Shown: positions 43,194 through 52,567 of the stretch, piece by piece
Numbering within the stretch: the stretch's first letter is position 1
Layout: each line of letters begins with the position of its first letter
NCBI GenBank assembly: GCA_041521345.1
Contig: JBGOHB010000015.1
Source of the DNA: Virgibacillus_N oceani_A
GTDB taxonomy: Bacteria > Bacillota > Bacilli > Bacillales > Amphibacillaceae
Reading direction: 5' to 3' (one strand)
Length of the DNA stretch: 64,000 nt
The notes under the pieces: generated by a model
What the model saw: the letters and a program-made list of their open reading frames with translations, nothing else
Database searches by the model: none
What the model was told of the DNA's origin: nothing
Made by a program: the position numbers and the translations under genes

Positions 43194-44522
43194 GTGGAAA
43201 GCAGTGTTTCGATTGGTTTATTAGGTTTAGGGGTAGTTGGTTCAGGAGTGATTAAGTTAATTGAAAATCATCAAAAAGAGATTGCACATAAGCTTGGCTG
43301 TTCTGTGCAAATAAAGAGTGTACTTGTCCGAAATCCGGATAAAGCACGTGATGTAAACCTGGATCGAACGTTTCTTACCACAAATCCCGATGACATATTA
43401 AATGATCCGGAAATTGATATCATTGTAGAAGTGATGGGTGGAATCGAAGAATCACATCAGCATATTTTAAAAGCCTTCGCTGCAAAAAAGCATGTGGTAA
43501 CGGCAAACAAGGATCTAGTCGCACTCCATGGTCTTGAACTCCAGGAAGCTGCAAATCAAAACAAATGCGATTTTTATTATGAAGCAAGTGTTGCTGGCGG
43601 TATCCCGATATTAAGAGGTATTACTGACGGACTTTCTTCCGACAGGATTCATAAGGTAATGGGAATTGTTAACGGCACCACAAATTATATTTTAACAAAA
43701 ATGAGCAAGGAAGGTGTCTCCTATTTGGACGCACTAAAAGAAGCACAGGAGCTTGGGTTCGCTGAATCTGATCCGACTGCAGATGTGGAGGGACTGGATG
43801 CAGCCAGAAAAATGGCTATTTTAGGCAGGTTAGCGTTTTCCACAAATGTTAGCCTGGACGATGTAGAGGTGAAAGGGATTTCCCAAGTAGATCTTGAAGA
43901 TATCTATTACGGGGACAAATTGGGATACAACATGAAGCTGATTGGCTTTGCCCAGTGTGAAGATGAACAAGTTGAAGTATACGTTCAGCCAACCCTGCTA
44001 GCAAAAAGCCACCCTTTGGCACAGGTAAAAGATGAGTATAATGCTGTATATGTATATGGAGAAGCTGTGGGAGAAACCATGTTTTACGGGCCTGGTGCAG
44101 GAAGTATGCCGACTGCAACAGCTGTCGTTTCCGATGTCGTTTCTGTCACAAAAAATATACGCTTAAATGTAAACGGAGCCCAGGCTGCCCCTCTGAGGTT
44201 TGAACGGAAACTAAAATCACCAGAGGAGCAGTATTCCCATTTTTATATGCGCCTCCACGTGAAAGATGAGGCTGGCGTTTTTTCCATGATCTCTTCTCTG
44301 TTCCATACAAATGATATAAGCTTCAAACGAATTCTCCAGACACCGATGAAAAAACTCGATCTGGCAGAAGTCATTTTTGTTACGCATGAAACGACCTTGG
44401 GTAACTTCAGAAAGGCAATGGAAGAATTGAACAAACACGACGTTGTTCTAGATATAAAAAGCCATTATAAAGTGGAAGGGGAAGTTGAGGATGAACTGGC
44501 CGGGATTACTGAAACACTATAA
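43194..44522 (+). CDS. hom: Homoserine dehydrogenase
   Basis: 442 residues. N-terminal NAD(P) domain GLLGLGVVGSGVI, catalytic region with KHVVTANKDLVALHG and VNGTTNYILTKM, EAQELGFAESDPTADVEGLDA, and a C-terminal ACT domain (about 360-440; LHVKDEAGVFSMISSLF) for feedback by threonine. It reduces aspartate semialdehyde to homoserine. The start is GTG after GAGGTGATG. It leads hom-thrC-thrB. Confidence 0.95.
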   Translation: MESSVSIGLLGLGVVGSGVIKLIENHQKEIAHKLGCSVQIKSVLVRNPDKARDVNLDRTFLTTNPDDILNDPEIDIIVEVMGGIEESHQHILKAFAAKKHVVTANKDLVALHGLELQEAANQNKCDFYYEASVAGGIPILRGITDGLSSDRIHKVMGIVNGTTNYILTKMSKEGVSYLDALKEAQELGFAESDPTADVEGLDAARKMAILGRLAFSTNVSLDDVEVKGISQVDLEDIYYGDKLGYNMKLIGFAQCEDEQVEVYVQPTLLAKSHPLAQVKDEYNAVYVYGEAVGETMFYGPGAGSMPTATAVVSDVVSVTKNIRLNVNGAQAAPLRFERKLKSPEEQYSHFYMRLHVKDEAGVFSMISSLFHTNDISFKRILQTPMKKLDLAEVIFVTHETTLGNFRKAMEELNKHDVVLDIKSHYKVEGEVEDELAGITETL

Positions 44523-45552
44523 ATCAAGTTTACCTTTGACGGAAAACACACCAAATCTGTCACTGCAGGAAGGGAATACACCACTAATCCACTTATCCAA
44601 GCTCTCGGAGGAATTAGGGATTGAGTTATATGGAAAAATAGAGGGGTACAATCCAACCGGATCATTTAAAGATCGGGGCATGGTGGTCGCTGTTGCGAAG
44701 GCTATAGAAGAAGGAAGTAATTCCGTCATTTGCGCTTCCACCGGAAATACCTCTGCCTCTGCTGCAGCCTATGCCGCCAGAGCGGGTATAAATGCCATCA
44801 TCGTGATTCCAAAAGGCAAAGTTGCACTTGGAAAGCTGGCACAAGCCATTATGTACGGGGCTGAAATCGTTGAAATTGACGGCAACTTTGATGAAGCATT
44901 AAAAATGGTACGGGAACTAAGCAAGAAAACAGATGTGACATTGGTTAATTCGGTAAACCCCTATCGTTTGGAAGGCCAGAAAACTGCTGCCCTTGAAGTA
45001 TGTGATCAGCTCGGGGAAGCCCCTGAAATTCTAGCTATTCCCGTAGGTAATGCTGGTAATATCAGTGCTTACTGGAAAGGCTTTAAAGAGTACCATGAGC
45101 TGAAGGAGACTGGACTGCCAAAAATGTTTGGTTTTGAAGCAGAAGGGGCAGCAGCAATCGTAAAGAATGAGATAATCGATCAGCCGGAAACAATTGCAAC
45201 TGCCATCCGCATTGGAAACCCTGCTAGCTGGGAGCTTGCTGTTCAAGCAAGAGATGAGTCTAATGGAGCCATCCATTCTGTGACAGATGATGAAATAAAG
45301 CATGCATATAAACTATTGGCAGAAAAGGAAGGAATTTTTGCCGAGCCTGGTTCAAGCGCATCAATAGCAGGTCTTATTGAGCAATGCAAGAACGGAACGA
45401 TTGAGAAAGGCAGCAAAGTGGTTGCTGTGCTCACCGGAAATGGGTTAAAAGATCCGCAAACAGCAATTGATCAGCTGGAAATCAAGCCGACAGCACTGCC
45501 AAATGACGAAAAAGCGGTGATGGAATACTTGGAAAACAAGGTGAGACTATGA
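44491..45552 (+). CDS. thrC: Threonine synthase
   Basis: 353 residues, fold-type II PLP enzyme. The Schiff-base lysine is in NPTGSFKDRGM; CASTGNTSAS binds the phosphate, PVGNAGNI is the glycine loop and EPGSSAS lies late. It makes threonine from phosphohomoserine. ATG at 44491 overlaps the end of hom and has AAGGGG about 10 bases upstream. Confidence 0.94.
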   Translation: MNWPGLLKHYKSSLPLTENTPNLSLQEGNTPLIHLSKLSEELGIELYGKIEGYNPTGSFKDRGMVVAVAKAIEEGSNSVICASTGNTSASAAAYAARAGINAIIVIPKGKVALGKLAQAIMYGAEIVEIDGNFDEALKMVRELSKKTDVTLVNSVNPYRLEGQKTAALEVCDQLGEAPEILAIPVGNAGNISAYWKGFKEYHELKETGLPKMFGFEAEGAAAIVKNEIIDQPETIATAIRIGNPASWELAVQARDESNGAIHSVTDDEIKHAYKLLAEKEGIFAEPGSSASIAGLIEQCKNGTIEKGSKVVAVLTGNGLKDPQTAIDQLEIKPTALPNDEKAVMEYLENKVRL

Positions 45553-46439
45553 GTTCCTTCCGTATTACCGTTCCAGCCAGTTCGGCAAATATCGGCCCTG
45601 CTTTTGACTCAGCGGGACTGGCTTTAAACCTGCATTTGACGTTACAGGTGACAAAGGCAGAGAAGTGGGAGTTTGAACATCGCTCCCCCCTTCTGCCGGA
45701 ACCAACTTCACATGAAGATCATTTTATTTATCTGGTTGCTAAAAGAATCGCTGAGCAACACGATAAACAGTTGGCACCTTGCAGCGTAGTAATGGAGAGT
45801 GAAATACCACTTGCAAGAGGACTTGGCAGCAGTGCCTCAGCAGTAATTGCCGGTATTGAGTTAGCCAACCAGGTTTGTTCGCTTCATTTGACTAAGGAAG
45901 AGAAGCTGAATGCTGCAACAGAAATAGAAGGCCATCCTGATAATGTAGCACCTGCTCTATTTGGAGGGTTAATTATTTCTGCAACAACAGAGGGGGATAA
46001 CGTCCATTCTATAAAATTAAAAGAACTGGATACAGATCTTATTCTTTATATTCCTAAGATCGAATTAAAAACGGAAGCGGCAAGAGAAGTAATCCCAAAA
46101 GCTTTTTCCAAAGAAGAAGCTGTTTCAGCAAACAGCATTAGCAATGTTATGATTGCCGCATTAATAACAGGTGATTACATATTGGCAGGAAAAATGATGG
46201 AAAACGACCTTTTCCACGAACCTTATCGCGCAGCACTTATTCCAGGTTATTCAGAAATAAAACAAATGGCCAGAGAATTTGGCGCGTATGGAACGGTCAT
46301 CAGCGGTGCCGGCCCTTCCCTGATTTCTTTTGTCCCAAAAGGAAAAGGTACGCAAATCGCAGAACAACTTCGACTTTTGTTTAAAGAACATCAGATTTTG
46401 TCATTGAAAATGGACCAGGATGGGGTCCAGGTGAAGTAA
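45549..46439 (+). CDS. thrB: Homoserine kinase
   Basis: 296 residues, GHMP kinase fold: VPASSANIGPAFDSAG at the start, the ATP motif PLARGLGSSASAVI, and a late GAYGTVISGAGPSLISF. It makes phosphohomoserine for ThrC. ATGA overlap with thrC indicates coupling. Confidence 0.94.
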   Translation: MSSFRITVPASSANIGPAFDSAGLALNLHLTLQVTKAEKWEFEHRSPLLPEPTSHEDHFIYLVAKRIAEQHDKQLAPCSVVMESEIPLARGLGSSASAVIAGIELANQVCSLHLTKEEKLNAATEIEGHPDNVAPALFGGLIISATTEGDNVHSIKLKELDTDLILYIPKIELKTEAAREVIPKAFSKEEAVSANSISNVMIAALITGDYILAGKMMENDLFHEPYRAALIPGYSEIKQMAREFGAYGTVISGAGPSLISFVPKGKGTQIAEQLRLLFKEHQILSLKMDQDGVQVK

Positions 46440-46461
46440 ATACGCATGGTTGTGGTGCATT

Positions 46462-46572
46462 CGCTGATAAAATGACTGGAAGCGCTGATACTTTCGAAAA
46501 AGCGCTGTTAAATTAACCAGAAGCGCTGATATACCCGAAAAAACACTGTTAAATTAACTAAAAACGCTGATA
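46462..46572. repeat. Six CGCTGATA/CGCTGTTA units every 20-21 bp
   Basis: CGCTGATA at 46462, 46483, 46524 and 46565 and CGCTGTTA (or CACTGTTA) at 46503 and 46544: steps of 21, 20, 21, 20, 21 bp. The longer repeat unit is 41 bp with AAGCGCTGATA...TTAAATTAAC(C/T)A. The 20.5-bp spacing, two turns of DNA, places every unit on one face. Confidence 0.8.
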
Positions 46573-46583
46573 CATGATAGATT

Positions 46584-46776
46584 TAAAAAAAGAGGCTGGG
46601 ACAGAACCATTTTAGCAAACGAAAATCCGAACAACATTAATCTTATGACTCGCTCCGGAAATATACTTCGCTTTCCGTGGGCGGCTCCCACAGGAGTCTA
46701 CGTATATTTCCGGAGCTACTGTGGTGGATGATTCGTATTTTCAAAACTACTCAGAGTTCTGTCTCAGCCTCTTTTT
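46584..46776. repeat. Nested inverted-repeat element between thrB and MFS gene
   Basis: Outer arms AAAAAGAGGCTGGGACAG and CTGTCTCAGCCTCTTTTT (one mismatch; about 20 bp) enclose a second inverted repeat, CTCCGGAAATATAC with GTATATTTCCGGAG. The inner arms flank CTTCGCTTTCCGTGGGCGGC, a phrase seen in Bacillaceae intergenic repeats. It could be a MITE-like element now doubling as a bidirectional terminator. Confidence 0.65.
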
Positions 46777-46781
46777 GTCAA

Positions 46782-48185
46782 TCATTCTTCTTCCGGCAGC
46801 GTTTCTCTTTTCGTATCCCTTATAAACAAAGAAACTACAAATCCGGCAATAGCTATAATAGAAGCAACCGTAAAGGAAATATTCACACCATGTATTTCTC
46901 CCATTATACCTTCTCCGGGGATTGCCTGGTAGGTCATTACCGATACAAGCATCGCCGTTCCTACAGCACCGGCCACTTGCCTTAGTGTGTTATTCATTGC
47001 CGTGCCGTGCGGAATTACTTTATCAGGGAGCGCATTTAATCCTGCTGTAGTGGAAGGCATCATAATCATGGAAATGAATAACATTCGAAATGCGTTCACA
47101 GCCGCCAAATAAAGAAACGTTGTGGAGTCATCCAGGAACGTAAACATAAAAGTAGTAATGAGTACCCCGAGAGACCCTATCGTAAGCAGCCATCTCCCAC
47201 CAAATTTATCAAACAATGTACCATTAATTGGATTCATGATCCCCATCAATATAGCACCAGGCATAAGCATCAGTCCTGATTCGAGCGGACTAAAGCCAAG
47301 CATATCCTGCATATAAATCGGCAAAATAATCGCTCCACCGATCATGGAAAGGAAGGAAATCATGCCAATCGATGTAGCTAGCGTAAATGTTTTGTAGCGA
47401 AAGACCCGGAAATTCAAAATAGGTGTTTTCATATTCAGTTGTCTGTAAATAAAAATCGACACCGTTATAACGCCGAGAATAAGCGATATAATTGTCCCTG
47501 TTGCTGTCCAGCCTATGTTCCCGGCAATACTGAAACCATAAAGCAGTCCGCCGAATCCAAGTGTGGATAAAATAATAGACAGTATATCCACCTTTGGAAA
47601 TGTCTGCTTCGTGATATTTTTAAGAATAAAATAAGCAACAACTAAATCGATAATCGCAATTGGCAGCACGACATAAAATAAGCTGCTCCAATGGAAGTTT
47701 TCAACCAGATATCCCGATAGTGTCGGGCCAATAGCCGGTGCAAATGCAATGACAATACCAAAATACCCCATTGCTTTTCCGCGGCTCCCTATAGGGTAAA
47801 CGAGAAAAAGGATCGTCATCATTAATGGCATCATGATTCCAGCACCGGTAGCCTGGAGAACGCGACCTGCAAGCAACAGTTCAAAGGTTGGGGATAGGGC
47901 ACACACCAGCGTCCCCAAAGAAAATAATCCCATCGCTGTCATAAATAATCCTCTGGTGGAAAATCGTTCAATCAAAAATGCAGTAATTGGGATCATCACA
48001 CCGTTTACAAGCATAAATATCGATTGCAGCCATTGTATTCTATTCGCATCTACATTTAAATCACTCATCATATGCGGCAGTGCGGTAGCCAACAGTGTCT
48101 GGTTTAATATAGCTACAAACGCACCGGATATAAGCACTAGCATTAAAGGTATTCTATTAATCTTTTTTCTTTCTTCCTCGGTCAT
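46782..48185 (-). CDS. MFS multidrug exporter, DHA2 (14-helix) type
   Basis: About 467 residues, 14 hydrophobic helices, with the DHA2 opening PLMLVLISGAFVAILNQTLL, motif A/C regions FLIERFSTRGLF and ATGAGIMMPLMMTI, and KAMGYFGIVIAFAPAIGPTL. It is a proton-driven exporter, probably drug efflux. The start is uncertain: ATG 48185 (MTEEERKK) has a weak AGGGTTGG; the longer frame from 48203 has none. Confidence 0.85.
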   Translation of the reverse strand: MTEEERKKINRIPLMLVLISGAFVAILNQTLLATALPHMMSDLNVDANRIQWLQSIFMLVNGVMIPITAFLIERFSTRGLFMTAMGLFSLGTLVCALSPTFELLLAGRVLQATGAGIMMPLMMTILFLVYPIGSRGKAMGYFGIVIAFAPAIGPTLSGYLVENFHWSSLFYVVLPIAIIDLVVAYFILKNITKQTFPKVDILSIILSTLGFGGLLYGFSIAGNIGWTATGTIISLILGVITVSIFIYRQLNMKTPILNFRVFRYKTFTLATSIGMISFLSMIGGAIILPIYMQDMLGFSPLESGLMLMPGAILMGIMNPINGTLFDKFGGRWLLTIGSLGVLITTFMFTFLDDSTTFLYLAAVNAFRMLFISMIMMPSTTAGLNALPDKVIPHGTAMNNTLRQVAGAVGTAMLVSVMTYQAIPGEGIMGEIHGVNISFTVASIIAIAGFVVSLFIRDTKRETLPEEE

Positions 48186-48273
48186 CTCGATTCCAACCCT
48201 CATAAATGAATTACTTCATAGTATAGCAGAATCCTTCGGGAAACGAAAAACTGTAAACTCGACTTTGCAATAA

Positions 48274-48305
48274 TAAAACGCCTGGACTCATGATATCCAA
48301 GCGTT
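48274..48305. terminator. Terminator downstream of argF
   Basis: AAACGCCTGGA pairs with TCCAAGCGTTT, one mismatch, with A/T-rich flanks. Confidence 0.6.
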
Positions 48306-48332
48306 TAATACTTTAAAATATTTTGTTGCTGA

Positions 48333-49298
48333 TTACTCCATCAAAGCCACCATCAATGCTTTTTGTGCATGCAGCCGATTTTCTGCCTGCTTGAAAACAA
48401 CAGAATGTTTACCATCAATTACTTCCGCCGTCACTTCTTCCCCGCGATGAGCTGGAAGGCAGTGCATAAAGGTTACATCCGACTTCGCCAGTTTAAGAAG
48501 ATCATTATTTACTTGAAAGCCTTTAAAATCCTGCTCTCTTTTATCCTGTTCAGCTTCCTGCCCCATGCTTGCCCATACATCCGTATACACTACATCCGCA
48601 TCCTTCACAGCAGCTGCTGGATCGTTTACAACTTGAACTTTTCCGTTATTCGCTTGAGCAAGTTTTTCAGCTTTTTCCACTTCAGCTGCATCAGGTTCAT
48701 ATTCGGCAGGAGCTGCCACTGTGATTTCCATCCCTATGATGGCAGCACCAATCATGAGTGAATGAACCATGTTATTTCCGTCTCCGATATAAGCAATTTT
48801 AATATTTTCCAGAGACCCTTTTATTTCTTTTATCGTTTGTAAATCTGCGAGCACCTGACATGGGTGGTAAAGGTCAGTTAATCCATTGATTACCGGAATG
48901 GTCGCATTTTCTGCCAGCTCTGTCACCATTTCCTGAGAATAGGTGCGGATCATGACGCCATCCAAATATCCGGATAGTATCTTCGCTGTGTCAGCAACCT
49001 CCTCTCCCCTGCCAAGCTGCAGATCATTCGTACTTAGAAACAGACCGGTTCCTCCCAACTGGTAAATTCCCGCTTCAAATGAAATTCTTGTTCTTGTAGA
49101 GGACTTTTCAAAAATCATGCCAAGTGTCTTTCCTTTTAACGGCTCATAAACATAGCCATTTTTCTTTTTTCTTTTTATGTCATCTGCCATTGAAAGTAAA
49201 TAATAAATCTCATCCTGTGTGTAATCAGCAAGTGTTAAAAAATCCCGTCCATTTAAATCTATCTTTTTCATGTTTGGCTGCGCTAATTTAATTCCCAT
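48333..49298 (-). CDS. argF: Ornithine carbamoyltransferase
   Basis: 321 residues. Carbamoyl phosphate motif SSTRTR (about 66-71), HPCQ with the catalytic residues, IGDGNNMVHSL and MHCLPAHRGEE with the catalytic cysteine. It makes citrulline from ornithine. Whether biosynthetic or catabolic is not decided by sequence; no arc genes are nearby. GAGGAG is close before the ATG. ArgR-like boxes lie upstream. Confidence 0.92.
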   Translation of the reverse strand: MGIKLAQPNMKKIDLNGRDFLTLADYTQDEIYYLLSMADDIKRKKKNGYVYEPLKGKTLGMIFEKSSTRTRISFEAGIYQLGGTGLFLSTNDLQLGRGEEVADTAKILSGYLDGVMIRTYSQEMVTELAENATIPVINGLTDLYHPCQVLADLQTIKEIKGSLENIKIAYIGDGNNMVHSLMIGAAIIGMEITVAAPAEYEPDAAEVEKAEKLAQANNGKVQVVNDPAAAVKDADVVYTDVWASMGQEAEQDKREQDFKGFQVNNDLLKLAKSDVTFMHCLPAHRGEEVTAEVIDGKHSVVFKQAENRLHAQKALMVALME

Positions 49299-49326
49299 TT
49301 CTCCTCTCCACCTTCTCCAGAACTAT

Positions 49327-49365
49327 TTATGAATTATTATGCATTATTAATTATAAATATGCAAC
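49327..49365 (-). promoter_or_regulatory. Tandem ArgR/AhrC-type boxes upstream of argF
   Basis: ATGAATTATTATGCATT and the adjacent ATTATAAATATGCAA resemble the 18-bp ARG box (TGAAT with A/T then TKCA) and are in tandem, 30 to 65 bases before the start. Consistent with arginine repression. Confidence 0.45.
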
Positions 49366-49472
49366 CGTTTTTTGTATTTTTATAAATTCAAGTAAATAGT
49401 TATAGGATTTATTTATCTTTTTAGTTACAATGTAAGTATATATTTTGTTAGTCGGGAAAGGAGATATGGAGC

Positions 49473-51086
49473 ATGCGACAGCTATTTATAAATGGACGTT
49501 TTTATACATTTAATAACACAAAACCACGAGTGGAAGCCGTGGTGGCCGAAAATGGGCGATTTATTGATATGGGAGATTCAGATACGATGCTTAAGTACTG
49601 GAGGCAGCCGAACAGTCAGATAATTGATCTGGAAGGAAAAACGGCTACCCCCGGGTTAATTGATAGCCATTTGCATCTTGGTCTGATTGCTTACACGTTT
49701 ATTAACATGGATGTAACAGGTTATACCTCAAAAAAGGAGTTGCTTAAGAAGATCCATGCCAGTACCAAGGAACTGGAACCGGGTGAATGGCTTGTCGGAA
49801 GCGGATGGGATGAGAACCTATTTACAGACGGCCCCATTCCAACTATTCAGGAACTCGACCTTGTTGCTCCAGACAACCCTTTATTTGTTTCACGCATCTG
49901 CGGACATGCTTCTATTGTAAACTCACAAGCACTGGAGAGAAGTGGCTACCATGAGGATATCGAAGTTCCGGAAGGCGGAAAGATCGTACTGGATGAAACA
50001 ACGAAAGAACCAACCGGACTATTTTTGGAGTCTGCGTCCAACTTGATTCGCTGGCATATTCCCGGATATTCATATGATGTGTGGAAAGATGCTGTTAAAA
50101 AGGCAATGAAGCTCGCGATGAGCAAAGGCTTGACTAGTGTACATACAAACGACCCGCATACACTGGGCGGGCTGGACCAGACATATCGGATATATGATGA
50201 ATTGCTGAATGAAGAAGGACTTGGTCTTCGCTGCAATCTGCTAATCAATCACGAATTTATTGATGACCTGCATGAAAGAGGAATGTATGCAGGATTTGGA
50301 AATGATACGCTGCAAATTGGCGCAGTCAAACTGTTCTCAGACGGGGCCTTTGGAAGAAGCACCGCGCTTTTATCCGAACCATACAGTGATGACCCCGATA
50401 ATTACGGGGAAGCCATGTATGATCAGGAAACAATATATGACATTGTGAAGCGCACACGTGAACTTGATATGCCGATTGCTGTCCACACGATTGGTGACAA
50501 AGGGCTGGAAAATATCCTGGATATTCTTGATCAGTTCCCTGCCAGTCAGCACCGTGACCGGCTTATTCACACACAAGTATTAAGAGAAGATTTGTTTAAA
50601 CGTCTGGCACACCCAAATCGTATTGCTGATATTCAGCCACGGTTTTTGGCAAGTGATTTCCCATGGGTAAAGGATCGTCTCGGGGATGAGCGGATCAGGC
50701 ATTCCTATGCATGGAAGTCCATGATCGATGCTGGCATTATTTGTGCAGGAGGCTCTGATTCCCCTGTGGAACCGGTGGATCCATTGCTGGGAATCCACGC
50801 AGCAGTTACAAGAAAGACACCTGGTCAAACACATGAAGGATATAATCCAGATGAAAAGCTTACGATGGAAGAAGCTTTTCAATTATTTACGGCGTTAGGG
50901 ACTTATCCGACAAATGAAGAAATGATTAAAGGGACAATAGCACGAGGAAAGCTTGCGGATATTACCGTTTATTCCAAAAATCCTTTTGAGATGGAAGATC
51001 CGGATGAACTTTTGGAGATGGATATTGAGATGACGGTTATTGGCGGGGAAATAAAGTATGAAAGAAAAGAACGAAACAGAGGATGA
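49473..51086 (+). CDS. YtcJ-like amidohydrolase
   Basis: 537 residues, metal-dependent hydrolase: N-terminal beta-sandwich, metal ligands in GLIDSHLHLG, a KLFSDGAFG segment (lysine), VHTIGDKG, and a late GGSDSPVEPVDP with the metal-binding aspartate. The class cleaves amides or formamides; the substrate is unknown. GAAAGGAGAT precedes the ATG. It is monocistronic with a terminator. Confidence 0.85.
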   Translation: MRQLFINGRFYTFNNTKPRVEAVVAENGRFIDMGDSDTMLKYWRQPNSQIIDLEGKTATPGLIDSHLHLGLIAYTFINMDVTGYTSKKELLKKIHASTKELEPGEWLVGSGWDENLFTDGPIPTIQELDLVAPDNPLFVSRICGHASIVNSQALERSGYHEDIEVPEGGKIVLDETTKEPTGLFLESASNLIRWHIPGYSYDVWKDAVKKAMKLAMSKGLTSVHTNDPHTLGGLDQTYRIYDELLNEEGLGLRCNLLINHEFIDDLHERGMYAGFGNDTLQIGAVKLFSDGAFGRSTALLSEPYSDDPDNYGEAMYDQETIYDIVKRTRELDMPIAVHTIGDKGLENILDILDQFPASQHRDRLIHTQVLREDLFKRLAHPNRIADIQPRFLASDFPWVKDRLGDERIRHSYAWKSMIDAGIICAGGSDSPVEPVDPLLGIHAAVTRKTPGQTHEGYNPDEKLTMEEAFQLFTALGTYPTNEEMIKGTIARGKLADITVYSKNPFEMEDPDELLEMDIEMTVIGGEIKYERKERNRG

Positions 51087-51141
51087 TTAGTAGGTTTTCA
51101 TTGCTCTGATGTGTAGTACTTCACATTCCTGGAGAACATCA

Positions 51142-51188
51142 AGTGCTCCCCATTTTTAAGGTAATAGAATTTAGGGGAGCACTACATT
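51142..51188. terminator. Terminator between convergent genes
   Basis: AGTGCTCCCC pairs exactly with GGGGAGCACT, with a 22-base loop. Confidence 0.7.
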
Positions 51189-51194
51189 TCCATC

Positions 51195-52397
51195 TTAAAC
51201 TTTATCCATTTTTTCTATAATCAACACCTTCAAATAATCTCCTTCTGGAAATTGGAGGTCTACGTTGAAGTCTTGTGGTAAAGTAAATTTTTCCAATATC
51301 CTATACGCTACATTCCTTTCACGAAAAGCCTTATCGACAAACCCCTTAAATTTTTCCATTCCAAAGGCTGCCGTATTTGCAGATGCCACAATGATGCCGT
51401 TTTTCTCTGTAATTTCAATTGTATCCTTCAGTAGTGACGGGTAATCCTTTGCTGTCCGGAATGTCCGCTTCTTTGACCTGGCAAAGCTTGGCGGATCAAG
51501 GATAACCAGATCAAAAATCAAACCTTTTCGTTTGGCATACTTGAAATAATCAAATACATCCATAACGATAATGTCCTGCTGTTCGTAGTCAACCCCATTT
51601 ACGCTGAACTGTTCGATTGTTTTGGCTTTGCTTCGTTTTGCCAGATCCACACTGGTCGTTTTTACAGCACCGCCTAATGCAGCTGCTATGGAAAAAGCGC
51701 CTGTATATGAAAAAGTATTCAAGACGCTCTTCCCTTTTGCATATTTATCCCGAATTGCTTTTCTAACATCATGCTGATCAAGGAATATGCCGACCATGGC
51801 ACCATCATTTAAATAAACGGCAAAATGCATCCCATTTTCTGTCACAATAATCGGGAATTCTCCACGCTCTCCTTTGACAAAATCATCATCACCAATATAG
51901 TAGCCTTTTGTATCGAAACGCTTCTTTTCATAAATCGCTTTGTATTCCAGCAAATCATCCAGTACATCAATTACTGTATCTTTGAAAGTGTAAATTCCCT
52001 CACTATACCAGCTGATGACATAGAAGCTGTCATAATAATCGATCGTTAGTCCACCTATCCCATCCCCTTCTCCATTGAAAACACGAAAAGCAGTGGTATT
52101 CGGATCATTGTAATACGAAGTTCTTCTATCTATGGCTGCTTTGATTTTTTTCTTGAAAAAGTGAAAATCAATCTCCTCACTTTTTTTCCTGGATAACACC
52201 CAGCCAATTCCTTTATTTTGTTTTCCAATATATCCTTTTGCAAGAAACTGATTATTTGTGTCGATTAGGTGAACAATACTCCCCTCTCCTGGAAGCGTAT
52301 GGGGCTGCTGGCTGGTATTCTCGCTAATTAGCGGATAGCCTTTTTTATATTGCTTTATATTGTTTGTTTTTACTTTTATATCGATTGGGGTGCTCAT
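51195..52397 (-). CDS. RlmI-like class I SAM-dependent rRNA methyltransferase
   Basis: 400 residues: an N-terminal PUA-like part (IDTNNQFLAKGYIGK), an EEHD-type middle domain, and a Rossmann methyltransferase with NTFSYTGAFSIAAALGGA, SVDLAKR and the catalytic loop LVILDPPSFARSK. Resembles RlmI/YwbD, which methylate 23S rRNA cytosine. ATG follows AAGGATGAAAT. Confidence 0.88.
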   Translation of the reverse strand: MSTPIDIKVKTNNIKQYKKGYPLISENTSQQPHTLPGEGSIVHLIDTNNQFLAKGYIGKQNKGIGWVLSRKKSEEIDFHFFKKKIKAAIDRRTSYYNDPNTTAFRVFNGEGDGIGGLTIDYYDSFYVISWYSEGIYTFKDTVIDVLDDLLEYKAIYEKKRFDTKGYYIGDDDFVKGERGEFPIIVTENGMHFAVYLNDGAMVGIFLDQHDVRKAIRDKYAKGKSVLNTFSYTGAFSIAAALGGAVKTTSVDLAKRSKAKTIEQFSVNGVDYEQQDIIVMDVFDYFKYAKRKGLIFDLVILDPPSFARSKKRTFRTAKDYPSLLKDTIEITEKNGIIVASANTAAFGMEKFKGFVDKAFRERNVAYRILEKFTLPQDFNVDLQFPEGDYLKVLIIEKMDKV

Positions 52398-52532
52398 TAT
52401 TTCATCCTTCTCACTTGTTTTTCTCTTATTATCGCAGGTTGATGTGGAATGTAAAGGAAAAAAGGTAAGGTTTATGTTTGAAAGGTGTGTTTATTATATG
52501 AGAAAAAAATATATTTTAAAGCAACAGAATCA

Positions 52533-52564
52533 AAATAGCTGTCCTTTCAGAAGGACAGCTATTT
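52533..52564. terminator. Terminator of the hydroxyproline operon
   Basis: Perfect long stem AAATAGCTGTCCTT / AAGGACAGCTATTT with loop TCAG, lying directly after the dehydrogenase stop and before the RlmI-like gene's start. Works in either direction. Confidence 0.88.
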
Positions 52565-52567
52565 CAC

